The notes under the pieces were generated by a model. It did not search any database. It was not told the origin of the DNA and was given only the letters and a program-made list of their open reading frames with translations. The translations under genes were made by a program, and so were the position numbers. A stretch of DNA of 64,000 bases from Adhaeribacter radiodurans (GTDB lineage Bacteria; Bacteroidota; Bacteroidia; Cytophagales; Hymenobacteraceae), in the NCBI RefSeq assembly GCF_014075995.1, contig NZ_CP055153.1, forward strand, positions 1,426,001 through 1,490,000. The letters are read 5' to 3'. Shown here in pieces: positions 56,046-64,000 of the stretch (positions are counted from its first letter, which is position 1; the number at the start of each line of letters is the position of its first letter).

Positions 56046-59000
56046 TTAGTTAGTTACTTTCATTACCCCGTTCATGATGCGCCAGTGGCCCGGGAAGGTA
56101 CACACATAAGGGTAGTCACCGGTTTTTTGCGGTACTTTAAACCGGATTACCGTACGGCCTTCGGGATTTACTAAGTCAGTGGCGGCAATTACTTCATTCA
56201 TTTTGGGTACGTAGTTTTTCTCAGCTCCTTTGGGATCGGCAGCTAGTTTATCGGCAGCAGCACCAACTTTATCGGCCATACCCGTCATTACAAGTACCCA
56301 GTTGTGCTGCATAAAATCCGGATTTTCCAGTACCAGTTCTACTACCTGACCGGCTTTAACCGTAAAGGTTTTTTTATCGAATTGCATCTGATCTTTCACC
56401 ACCTTCATGTTAATGGTAACATCAGCTTTTTCAGTAGTAGGAACGGCGGTAACCACAATAGAACCTACTTCCAGGAAAGTGTTGGATAAGTTACCATCGA
56501 AGTTAAAATCGTCTTTATACGGGCCGAATTTTTTGTCGTCTTTTCCACCTACACCAATAGCCAAATCAGAAGTAAGCGGTTGCTTAAACAAACCCGGCGC
56601 TTTGCCTTCGGCTACGGTTTTACCATCGAGTTGTAGGACTAGCTTGCCATTTTGCGCCACTTGGGCTATTACTTCGAAGCGGTTTTCCTGCGGTACGGGG
56701 GCCGAAATAGAGTAAGGTTTGCCGTTTTGTTTCACCAACAGGTTTACCTTATCATCATCGATGTACAATCCGTAACCTTGGTTGGTATCGCCGTGCGTCA
56801 TGATAACGCCGCTAGGTTTGCCGGTTCTGGGCTTAATAACCGCTGATTTAATGGTGATTTCTTTGCCTGCTACATTCGGTGCTTCGGCAGCCGGCATCCG
56901 GGACCATCTTTCCAGTAACCGCACATCTTTATCTAAGCTTTGAGTAATGCGAGGTACTAAACCAGCCGAAGCTGATTCTGCTGCTTTCGTATCTTTTTGC
57001 ATGGCTTCTTTAAAGCCCGCTTGATGCTTGGCCGTGGCTACAAATAAAGCTTGCGCTAAAGCCGGGTCTTTGTCGTTGTCCGGGGATAAACTAGCGGTAT
57101 AAACTGCTTGCCCAATATCGGAAGCAGTCGGCATTTCGGCCATGGCCAGGATAGCGGTTAAACGGGTAGGCTGCGCCGGATCATTAATCAGATTAGATTT
57201 TAATAACGCTTGCTTTACTTCCGGCGTACGGGGTAATACCTGAATGGCGGTTTTACGAACGCCAGCTGCCGGGTGCGATAAAGCTCTAATAGCTACCTGC
57301 AAAGCCTCGGGGTTAGAGCCCGATAAAGCACCTAAACCGTGCATGGTCCAAAGGGCGTGAACTGCCGGAGCATTTACGCCAATTTCGTCTACGCTTTGGT
57401 TAGCGGCTATTTTATATAACTCTGGTAATACAGATTGATGTTTGCCTTCTACGATTAACCGCTGGGCCGTAGTACGCCAAAACATGTTGTCGTTGTTTAA
57501 AGCAGCTACTAAAGTCTCGGGTTTGTTTTTATCTAATTTAATTGGCTCGTAGGGTTTGGCGTTTTTGTAAACTACCCGGTAAATCCGACCTTTGTCATGG
57601 TCGCGCAATGGGTTGATGTAGGCGTTTCCTTTACCATTTTCGGCTTGGTAACCACCGCGCTCCGGGGTTGGGGTAGGGTTGTGCTGAATAATAAAATCGT
57701 ACCAGTCGGCAACCCACACGGCGCCATCCGGACCAACTTCGGCGTGAACCGGGCCCATCCATTCGTCAGAAGAAGCTAGGAAATTCCACCCGTCTTTTTC
57801 TACGTAACCAGCGCCGCTCGGCTCCATGATGGCGTTATGTACTACGCGGCCGGTTGGTTCGCACACAAAAGCAATGCGGTTCCAGTATTCTTTCGGGAAG
57901 TTACGGGCCGTATACAGGTTATGACCAGCGGCGGCGGTAAAACCACCGTGTACGTCAACCTGGCGCAAATTAGGCGTCATGGTGTGCATGTCGTAGTGGC
58001 CATCGATTTTTTTAATTCCTTGGGCGCCGCTGCCACCTACTAATACTCTTTTTAAATTTTTATCGGGCATGTAATAATAAGCGCTATGCGTATTATTAGC
58101 TGTGGATAAAAACACGTCAAAGTTTTCGTTGAAGCCTAAACCCCAGGTGTTGTTGCTGGTTTTCGCTAAAAATTCTAAATTTTTACCATCGGGGTTAAAG
58201 CGGTACAAGCCCTGGCTGAAAGCAAGATTTTGATTCTCGCCGGTGCCTTTAAAAGCCGAGTAACCTACCGTGCCCCAGATTTTGTTATCCAGGCCATATT
58301 TTAAGTTAGATGGTCCGGCGTGGGTATCCGATTTTCCCCAGCCATCAATAATTACTTCGCGCACATCGGCTTTATCGTCGCCGTTGGTATCTTTTAAAAA
58401 CATAAATACCGGGGCTTGGGAAATAACAATACCGCCGTTGGCAAACACAATGCTGGTAGGGATGTTGAGCTTATCCGCAAAAATGGTAAACTTATCAGCT
58501 TTGCCATCGCCATTGGTGTCTTCGCAAATTTTAATGCGGTCGTCGCCCACGCCATCTTCTTCGCGCACTTCGTTGGGGTAATCTACGGTTTCAATTACCC
58601 ACAAACGGCCGCGTTCGTCCCAGGCCATAGAGATCGGGTTGATAATATCTGGTTCGGCGGCAAATAATTGGATATCAAAATCAACGGGTACTTGTATTAA
58701 TTTCTGCGATTCGGCGGGGCTTAATGGATTTTGAAATTTTGGAGCCGGATCGCGTTTTTCGTAGTTCGGAACGGCGGCATCTACGTAGGTTAAGGTCGGC
58801 AAAGCTAATTTCTCAACTTGCTTGCTCACTTTGTCACCTACGGCCCATAAAACACCATTGCCAATTAATTTCTGAAAGCCCGGATTGTTCCAGGTGCGCT
58901 CGTCGTGGCCGTAAGCGGTATAAAATACGCGGCCTTTGCCTTGCTCCCGTACCCAGGTCCAGGGCTCCGGACGCCCGCCTTCGTCGCGGGTCATGAGTAC

Positions 59001-59543
59001 CTTGTTATCGGGGTTCAATTTGTCGTGTACGTAGGTCTCGTCCCAGGTAGAGAACTCGGTAATGCCTTGCATGGTTGGGTGTTTGGCATCCGTAATTTTA
59101 GCGGTAAAGTCGCCGGTTTTATGAGTCTTGAACTGCCCACCTACCATTTTTATGTAGTTCTCGGAGTTCTGGAAACAAAACGACGCGCAGTGAATAGGAA
59201 TAAATCCTTTACCACTCTCCACAAACTCCGTTAAAGCTTGGTCCTGCTCCGGCTCAATTTTTTCGTGGTTGGCGTAAATAATTAAACCGTCGTATTTTTT
59301 TAAATTTTCCGGATTTAAATCGGTAGGGGTGGTGGTGTACGTGATATTAATGCCGCGGCTGAACAAGGCCGTGGCTAAAGTAGGCGCATATTTATCGGAG
59401 TTGTGGTGCTCACTTTTATGGCCCAAAAACAAAACTTCGACCCGCCGGGGAGCCTGACTGGTACCTTGGCTGGAGTTGGGGTTTTTCATACAACCGCCTA
59501 CAACCAGAGTAATAAAGAAAAAGATAAAAATACTTCGCTGCAT
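56046..59543 (-). CDS. ThuA / beta-propeller / HEAT-like / cupredoxin fusion lipoprotein
   Basis: A 1165-residue exported lipoprotein; the ATG at 59541-59543 starts a signal peptide ending at the lipobox VGGC. Order: ThuA-like domain (about 30-245; VLFLGHKSEHHNSDKYA, FIPIHCASFCF), PVC-type sugar-dehydrogenase-like beta-propeller (about 280-620; GRLWVIETVDYPNE, calcium-type DTNGDGKAD repeats), HEAT-like helices (about 650-830), a concanavalin-like beta domain (about 880-1030), and a C-terminal type 1 copper cupredoxin (about 1035-1165; His in MQHNWVL, then Cys, His, Met in YVCTFPGHWRIMNGVM). Probably oxidises sugars and passes electrons to its own copper site. The heme CxxCH seen in related proteins is absent. 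Confidence 0.88.
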   Translation of the reverse strand: MQRSIFIFFFITLVVGGCMKNPNSSQGTSQAPRRVEVLFLGHKSEHHNSDKYAPTLATALFSRGINITYTTTPTDLNPENLKKYDGLIIYANHEKIEPEQDQALTEFVESGKGFIPIHCASFCFQNSENYIKMVGGQFKTHKTGDFTAKITDAKHPTMQGITEFSTWDETYVHDKLNPDNKVLMTRDEGGRPEPWTWVREQGKGRVFYTAYGHDERTWNNPGFQKLIGNGVLWAVGDKVSKQVEKLALPTLTYVDAAVPNYEKRDPAPKFQNPLSPAESQKLIQVPVDFDIQLFAAEPDIINPISMAWDERGRLWVIETVDYPNEVREEDGVGDDRIKICEDTNGDGKADKFTIFADKLNIPTSIVFANGGIVISQAPVFMFLKDTNGDDKADVREVIIDGWGKSDTHAGPSNLKYGLDNKIWGTVGYSAFKGTGENQNLAFSQGLYRFNPDGKNLEFLAKTSNNTWGLGFNENFDVFLSTANNTHSAYYYMPDKNLKRVLVGGSGAQGIKKIDGHYDMHTMTPNLRQVDVHGGFTAAAGHNLYTARNFPKEYWNRIAFVCEPTGRVVHNAIMEPSGAGYVEKDGWNFLASSDEWMGPVHAEVGPDGAVWVADWYDFIIQHNPTPTPERGGYQAENGKGNAYINPLRDHDKGRIYRVVYKNAKPYEPIKLDKNKPETLVAALNNDNMFWRTTAQRLIVEGKHQSVLPELYKIAANQSVDEIGVNAPAVHALWTMHGLGALSGSNPEALQVAIRALSHPAAGVRKTAIQVLPRTPEVKQALLKSNLINDPAQPTRLTAILAMAEMPTASDIGQAVYTASLSPDNDKDPALAQALFVATAKHQAGFKEAMQKDTKAAESASAGLVPRITQSLDKDVRLLERWSRMPAAEAPNVAGKEITIKSAVIKPRTGKPSGVIMTHGDTNQGYGLYIDDDKVNLLVKQNGKPYSISAPVPQENRFEVIAQVAQNGKLVLQLDGKTVAEGKAPGLFKQPLTSDLAIGVGGKDDKKFGPYKDDFNFDGNLSNTFLEVGSIVVTAVPTTEKADVTINMKVVKDQMQFDKKTFTVKAGQVVELVLENPDFMQHNWVLVMTGMADKVGAAADKLAADPKGAEKNYVPKMNEVIAATDLVNPEGRTVIRFKVPQKTGDYPYVCTFPGHWRIMNGVMKVTN

Positions 59544-60040
59544 AGGGTATAATTTATTTCTTATTTGCAAGAACTTGTAATGCTATAGTATAAGCCTGTA
59601 AAAATTCAGACGCATTTACAAGTTTACTTCAATTCTAGAATTAAAACTGCCTGTTTTTTAACTGAAACTGACTGTATTTTGACTTGTTTGATTAGTTTTT
59701 AGTAAAATATGGTACATAAACAGGAAAGTATTTGTGGCTATGTTTAATTTTTTGCAAAGCCTAGATATTTTAAGTATTTCTTTGAAGCCTATTTAAGCCT
59801 TCACGTGATGGTACGAACTAATCATAAAATTAACTATTTACCAAGTGACCGAGTCGTCTTTTAACTGATGGGTATGGTAAACCTCTCCGCCTTAAAGGGT
59901 GCCCTTTTTAATAACTGAGGAGGAGAGAACGTTATTACTTTTTTACTTGGCTAAGTTTACAGAATCCTGCTGCGCAATATGGGAAACCTGGCAGGCGCTT
60001 GTTAACTAAACTAATGTTATTTAATTTTTTGATTGTTTGC
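59544..60040. other. upstream gap of the ThuA gene
   Basis: 500 bases without a gene. No clear TTTG-N19-TAnnTTTG promoter. A weak inverted pair TCTCC/GGAGA near 59882-59938. Confidence 0.35.
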
Positions 60041-60150
60041 CATTGGTGTTGAGACACGAGGCAAAGTTAAGAACGAACAAAATAAGCATCGGCCCTTCTA
60101 AAAAATCAAAACGAGTACCACCAGCAACGAGGTAAACTGGTTATTGTTCC
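60041..60150 (+). repeat. dispersed repeat family A, copy 2
   Basis: Partner of 54425-54532 in inverted orientation; it shares ACACGAGGCA, GAACGAACAAAAT, ACGAGGTAAACTGGTTA-like words. Non-coding. Confidence 0.6.
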
Positions 60151-60190
60151 ACCGCTTCTTAAAGACTTAACTACTTTAAATAAGTAAATA

Positions 60191-60235
60191 AAAAACCGGT
60201 GAGCTGGATAATATTCCAAAGTTCACCGGTTTTTA
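60191..60235 (-). terminator. hairpin terminator, probably of the PhyH gene
   Basis: AAAAACCGGTGA (60191-60202) / TTCACCGGTTTTT (60222-60234). T runs on both sides, so it may be bidirectional. It is about 165 bases past the PhyH stop. Confidence 0.7.
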
Positions 60236-60269
60236 TGGTTCAAAGAATCAATTATTTTTAACTAAGTAA

Positions 60270-60390
60270 CTGTACAAAATTAGTTTAATATACTGGATGT
60301 CGAGATAAACAAAATATTGCATTCATATTCTATTACTTACACCCACAAAAGTCTAATATCTTGATAATTGTGCCTCTTTACTTATTTAGT
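60270..60390. repeat. dispersed repeat family B, copy 2
   Basis: Same-orientation partner of 29309-29424, about 60-70 percent alike by eye, ending just before the PhyH stop. Non-coding. Confidence 0.55.
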
Positions 60391-60398
60391 AAATTTTT

Positions 60399-61211
60399 CT
60401 ATAGCACCAAAGGATTTAGCGGACTAGCTGCTAATTCACCTGGCTTTATGCCGGGTAACCAACGTTCCAAATCAGCTACGCGGTTTTTATTATCGGGTTC
60501 TAAGGCGCGTGCACCATCGGCAAAGTAAATAATGGTCATTACCTCGCGCATGGTACCAGAATTATTTCCGGGAGCACCGTGTAAAGTCCAGCCAGAATGG
60601 AAAGTAGCGTCGCCGGCCTGCATGAACGAAGTGGTACTAACCGGAAAATTATTCTTTTTAATATATTCCTCCAGAAAATTTTGGGAAGCATCTGATATGC
60701 CTAATTTATCAATGTAGCCTTCGGTATGGGAGCCGGAGGCAAATTTCATAATTCCCATTTCTTCGGTTATTTCCACCAGTGGCATCCAAAGGGTAATGGT
60801 TTTGTTAGTATCTAAAGGCCAATAATATTGGTCTTGGTGCCAGGGCGTGAAACCGCCACCGGGTTCTTTAAAAAGAGCCTGATCGTGGTAAATACGTACG
60901 TTCTCGCAACCCATCAGGTCTGCGGCAATTTGGGCGAATCGTTTGGCCAGCACAAACTTACGTACCGCTTGGTCTTGTTCCCATAAATTCATAATCTGCA
61001 AAAAAGCCTTCCCGTAAGTATCGCGTTCTGATAAAGCGCGGGTTTCGGTATTGTATTTAGTAACTGCCTCATTAATGGCGGTGCGGTAATTTTTCACCTC
61101 CTCGGTACTGGCCACCTGACGCAGTAAAATGTGGCCATCCCGGTGATACGAATCTATATCAGCGGAGCTAAGCGGGTAATTTGTAGGAGAAGCAAGCGTT
61201 TCGTTTATCAT
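60399..61211 (-). CDS. phytanoyl-CoA dioxygenase family protein (Fe(II)/2-oxoglutarate)
   Basis: A 270-residue cytoplasmic oxygenase. The 2-His-1-carboxylate iron site is visible as His125-x-Asp127 in PWHQDQYYWPL and His211 in WTLHGAPGN. Arg222 (GTMREVM) is placed to hold 2-oxoglutarate. Members hydroxylate diverse small molecules; the HQDQYYW and TLWMPL context resembles EctD-like and sugar or lipid hydroxylases, but the substrate is open. It is divergent from an AraC regulator across a 151-base gap, which probably controls it. Confidence 0.9.
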   Translation of the reverse strand: MINETLASPTNYPLSSADIDSYHRDGHILLRQVASTEEVKNYRTAINEAVTKYNTETRALSERDTYGKAFLQIMNLWEQDQAVRKFVLAKRFAQIAADLMGCENVRIYHDQALFKEPGGGFTPWHQDQYYWPLDTNKTITLWMPLVEITEEMGIMKFASGSHTEGYIDKLGISDASQNFLEEYIKKNNFPVSTTSFMQAGDATFHSGWTLHGAPGNNSGTMREVMTIIYFADGARALEPDNKNRVADLERWLPGIKPGELAASPLNPLVL

Positions 61212-61362
61212 ATTGGTCCGTTCAGAAGAGTTTATTAAAAAGTTAATTTACTTAACAAATGAATGATAATAGTAAAATGAATGCTACACCTGTATTTATA
61301 ACTTATGATACTCTATTAAAATAAGATCTAGAATTATTGAAAAATAATTTAAATTAGTACCA

Positions 61363-62217
61363 ATGCGTGCTTTATTAGAGAAAATACCCACAACCGAGCA
61401 AGGTTCTTTTACGGTTCGAGAATTTAAGTTGCCTTTTTTTGATGCGCCCTTGCATTTTCATTCGGAATTTGAGCTTACCTTAATTTTAGCCGGCCAAGGT
61501 AAACGAATTGTAGGAGATTCAATTGTGGATTTTAAACCGGGCGATTTGGCTTTATTAGGTCCTAATTTGCCCCATTATTGGCACAGCGATAAACAATATG
61601 ATAATGGTAAGTTAAGCTCGCAATCTATTGTAATTCAATTTGATTCCCACTTTTTAGGCGAGAAGTTCTTTTCCATACCCGAAATGACAAATATCCGGCG
61701 CTTACTCGATAAAGCCCGGCAAGGTCTTTCTTTTGAGGAGAAAGTTCGCCTGGAAACAGCCCGTCGCATGCAGCATTTATTGCAACTAAATGGGGCCAAA
61801 CAATTATTTGAACTTTTAGCACTTTTAGATTTTCTGGCAAGTTCGCCGGGCCAACAGCAAATAGCCAGTGCGGGCTTTAGTTTGTACGCCGATACTTTTG
61901 ATTGTGAACGGATTAACAGCGTTTGCCAATATGTATTTAATTCCTTCACCGAAGAAGTAACAATAACTCACGCGGCTTCGCTAGCTCATTTAAGTGTACC
62001 CGCTTTTTGTTATTATTTTAAAAAACGAACTCGCCGCAGCTTTTCGCAATTTGTGAATGAAATCCGGATTGGGAATGCCTGTAAGTTGCTCATGGAAACC
62101 GACCGTACTATTTCGGAAATTTGTTATGCCAGTGGCTTTCGTAATTTATCCAATTTCAACCGGCGGTTTAAAGAACTTCAACATATTTCGCCTTTAGAAT
62201 ACCGCCGGCAATTTTAA
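61363..62217 (+). CDS. AraC family transcriptional regulator with cupin sensor
   Basis: A 284-residue regulator. The N-terminal cupin (about residues 15-120; FDAPLHFHSEFELTLILAGQGKRIVGD, FKPGDLALLGPNLPHYW) likely binds a sugar or related effector. The C-terminal pair of helix-turn-helices (about 185-284) shows ITHAASLAHLSVPAFCYYFKKRTRRSFSQFVNEIRI and ISEICYASGFRNLSNFNRRFKELQHISPLEYRR. It is divergently transcribed from the phytanoyl-CoA-dioxygenase-like gene and near the sugar genes, so it is a fair candidate for controlling them. Confidence 0.92.
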   Translation: MRALLEKIPTTEQGSFTVREFKLPFFDAPLHFHSEFELTLILAGQGKRIVGDSIVDFKPGDLALLGPNLPHYWHSDKQYDNGKLSSQSIVIQFDSHFLGEKFFSIPEMTNIRRLLDKARQGLSFEEKVRLETARRMQHLLQLNGAKQLFELLALLDFLASSPGQQQIASAGFSLYADTFDCERINSVCQYVFNSFTEEVTITHAASLAHLSVPAFCYYFKKRTRRSFSQFVNEIRIGNACKLLMETDRTISEICYASGFRNLSNFNRRFKELQHISPLEYRRQF

Positions 62218-62390
62218 TGTTTTAAGTGCAGGAAACATTATTTAAAATAAAATGATGATAGTGGTTAAAGGTTAAAATGAAACCAGGTATTCGTAAGCCG
62301 GTTAATTAAACTGCTGGTTCTTCTATGGTCAGGCAAATATAAAATCCGCATTCCAACTTAAATTAAAGTTTCTTTCCGGAATCGTGAAAA

Positions 62391-62422
62391 TAAAAAAGCC
62401 GGATAAAAATCCGGCTTTTTTA
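62391..62422 (-). terminator. terminator of the Asn/Arg-rich protein gene
   Basis: AAAAAAGCCGGAT / ATCCGGCTTTTTT (62392-62404 and 62409-62421), bidirectional, 8 bases past the stop at 62429. Confidence 0.9.
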
Positions 62423-62428
62423 TTTTTA

Positions 62429-63346
62429 TTATCTGCGGTTATCTTCGTTGAAATTACGGTCGCGCCAACGGTCGTCGTTCCTGCGTTGGGCATCATCTTC
62501 ATCGGCCCAACGTGGTCCGGATTCGTAGCCCCGGTTAAAGTTACGAGATTCGCCGCGCCAGTTATTTTGATAATTTCGATTATTCTGGTCACGATCATCA
62601 TCAGGATGCGTAAAAGTACGCCAGTCTTCGCGAACCTGATCAGCTATCCGGCCAAAAAAGCCCCGATTCTCCCGCTGGTCATCGTTGTGGCGTTGACGAT
62701 TATGGTTCCGGTCGTTATCGGCATCGTAATCGTTATCATGGCCCGGTGATCCCCATTGACGGTTTCCGCTGCCATACCGATAATCTTCGGCGGCAAATTG
62801 TTTGCGGTCGTCGAACATGCGCGGCTCTTCTCCGGCGTAAAAGCGATTATCACTTTCGTTGTATCGGTTTACATCGTAGCGTTCATTATTATTGTACCGA
62901 TTGGCCTGGTACCGATCGTTTGAATATTGGTTACCTGAACTGAAATTATTCTGATTTCTATTATTCTGGTTGAATTGATTATCCCGAACACGTTCTTCGT
63001 GTCGGTAATTATTCTGACCTTTATCTACCGGCCATTGCTGCTGGTTACGAGAATTGTTTTGCCCGAATACCTGATTCTGGTCATAATTATGGTTAGAATC
63101 TCTACGATGGTCGTGGCTGTCTCCGAAGTTAATGTCGGCATTCCGGTAAGCACTATTGGGGTCGGCGCCGTAGTGTTGGCCGCCTCTGTTATTTACATTG
63201 TTGTTATTCCGGTAATTGTTACTGCTCCCGTATTGATCGTTCCTATTACGGTTGCGATTTTCTTCAGCAATGCGTTTACCTATACGTTGGTTTTCTTCGA
63301 GATGATCATCCCGATCATTCCGGTTTCTATTTTGATATTCTTGCAT
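62429..63346 (-). CDS. low-complexity Asn/Arg/Asp/Gln-rich protein
   Basis: 305 residues from the ATG at 63344-63346 (an AGAAG-like site lies just upstream); an in-frame ATG at 63398-63400 would add 18 residues. The composition is extreme: Asn, Arg, Asp, Gln, Tyr and Gly dominate, with words such as NRNRND, RYNNNERY and DDDRDQNNRN. One less biased segment near residue 235 (GFFGRIADQVREDWRTFTHP) may be a short folded motif. No signal peptide or membrane helix. It is likely disordered. The strand choice rests on the terminator at its 3' end; the opposite frames are hydrophobic shadows. Function unknown. Confidence 0.7.
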   Translation of the reverse strand: MQEYQNRNRNDRDDHLEENQRIGKRIAEENRNRNRNDQYGSSNNYRNNNNVNNRGGQHYGADPNSAYRNADINFGDSHDHRRDSNHNYDQNQVFGQNNSRNQQQWPVDKGQNNYRHEERVRDNQFNQNNRNQNNFSSGNQYSNDRYQANRYNNNERYDVNRYNESDNRFYAGEEPRMFDDRKQFAAEDYRYGSGNRQWGSPGHDNDYDADNDRNHNRQRHNDDQRENRGFFGRIADQVREDWRTFTHPDDDRDQNNRNYQNNWRGESRNFNRGYESGPRWADEDDAQRRNDDRWRDRNFNEDNRR

Positions 63347-63400
63347 ATAGCTTCTATTTAAATGAGAGTAAAACTGCCTCTTACAAAGGCTAAGTTTCAT

Positions 63401-63730
63401 TTATTACGAAGACTATTTTTTAGGGTTAAGCTTTCTGTTGTAATAAGATAAGTGGAGGAGTTAATTTATTACCTGAGTTTTGCCTTATTACTATTATACA
63501 AATAGAAACGATGCAGCAAAAAAGTAAATCTTATTCTAATTATATTTAGATAAGGTTATATAGCTTAATTAAATATAGTAAGCGGCTTTTAAACAATTAC
63601 TAATACCTATATTTAAATAGCAAGTTTATTTTGTGAAATTAAAAGAAATTAAAAAAATTATAAATCAGTTTTTTTGATTTTTATAAGTTACCTGTAAATT
63701 ACCAATATAATCCGTATTAAATTAAAGTAC
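63401..63730. other. AT-rich divergent gap
   Basis: 330 bases, very AT-rich, upstream of the two divergent flanking genes. No ORF, RNA or hairpin of note. Confidence 0.35.
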
Positions 63731-64000
63731 ATGACCATTCAAGAGAGCAAGCAATTCTTTGAAGACAAAGGATACTTAGTAGGCGACGTAGTACAAATGT
63801 ACCGCACGGAAGACGATATGTTATTATTTGCCCGTATGCGCTTTCTGCATTTAATTTTTGAAAGCGGCGTAAAAAATAATTACAACGATCAATACTTAGA
63901 AAATCTTTGTTTGCACTTGGATAATATGTGCCAGCTTGTATTTAATAATAATTTGTTACAAGCAACTGATCAGCAAACTTATTCAGTAATTAACCAATTG
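63731..64000 (+). CDS. hypothetical protein (partial)
   Basis: Open from ATG 63731 to the right edge (90 codons, no stop), so it is cut by the window end. The visible part begins MTIQESKQFFEDKGYLVGDV and continues with helical sequence rich in Leu, Asn and acidic residues (YRTEDDMLLFARMRFLHLIFESG, NLCLHLDNMCQLVFNNN). No signal peptide or membrane segment. Not recognised; no function proposed. Confidence 0.65.
   Translation, partial: MTIQESKQFFEDKGYLVGDVVQMYRTEDDMLLFARMRFLHLIFESGVKNNYNDQYLENLCLHLDNMCQLVFNNNLLQATDQQTYSVINQL

Noticed and set aside
53219-59543. One sugar-degradation operon
   Set aside because: A terminator-like hairpin at 55996-56020 and a 720-base repeat-rich gap separate the genes; only the common direction supports an operon.
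43107-61211. Ectoine/hydroxyectoine pathway (Ask_Ect-like kinase plus EctD-like dioxygenase)
   Set aside because: The two genes are 16 kb apart and no ectA, ectB or ectC is in the window.
62384-63361. Long hydrophobic plus-strand frames (121 and 128 codons)
   Set aside because: They are shadows of the Asn/Arg/Asp-rich gene on the other strand: AAT/CGG/GAT codons read backwards give Ile, Pro, Val.

Overview
The window looks like a chromosomal segment of a gliding-type Bacteroidota, most likely Cytophagales/Hymenobacteraceae (Adhaeribacter-like; lineage is inferred from protein style, not from a search). Signs are two proteins with type IX secretion C-termini (one CHU_C/gliding type, one type A), a three-gene SdhC-A-B complex with a single five-helix cytochrome b, ECF and TPR-histidine-kinase regulators, a Bacteroidota-type promoter (TTTG-N20-TAnnTTTG) before sdhC, and few strong Shine-Dalgarno sites. 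I saw no tRNA, rRNA or CRISPR array.

Layout. 1-20 kb is mostly housekeeping: a partial QueD/PTPS gene, trxA, a PNPOx-like flavoprotein, a TPR histidine kinase, a DUF4056 protein, dnaE, an MFS exporter, a LysM lytic transglycosylase, htpG, an FMN reductase and the sdhCAB operon. 20-28 kb holds a T9SS type B surface protein, an ECF42-type sigma factor with its DGPF/YCII partner (an intrinsic terminator lies between the two), a lipoprotein polysaccharide lyase and a DUF3179 protein. 29-37 kb holds a Crp/Fnr regulator with a SnoaL-like protein, a nitrilase-family hydrolase, a nitronate monooxygenase-like protein, and a secreted M19 dipeptidase beside gamma-glutamyltransferase, a plausible glutathione/gamma-glutamyl peptide salvage pair. 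At 37.6-38.9 kb a Crp/Fnr gene is frameshifted and the adjacent membrane-protein gene has an in-frame stop upstream of its usable ATG. 39-49 kb has a 1108-aa GloVer-repeat/malectin/T9SS protein, an aspartate kinase of unusual type and a 1575-aa DUF4011 helicase-nuclease.

49.6-52.7 kb is the most unusual stretch: small one-gene units, all on the minus strand, separated by imperfect palindromes. Each of three units is bounded by its own 8-10 bp inverted repeat (GTT.../...AAC). This is the layout of integron gene cassettes with attC sites, with no integrase in view (a CALIN-like array).

53-62 kb is a carbohydrate-related neighbourhood: Gfo/Idh/MocA oxidoreductase, sugar isomerase/epimerase, a large lipoprotein fusing ThuA, beta-propeller, HEAT-like and cupredoxin parts, a phytanoyl-CoA-dioxygenase-like enzyme, and a divergent AraC regulator. 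It is broken up by repeat-rich gaps. The end holds an Asn/Arg/Asp-rich low-complexity protein and a partial unknown gene.

Dispersed repeats are a theme: a REP-like 24-bp near-palindrome in three places, two diverged repeat families of about 110 bp each with copies far apart, and several long perfect hairpins that are not simple terminators.
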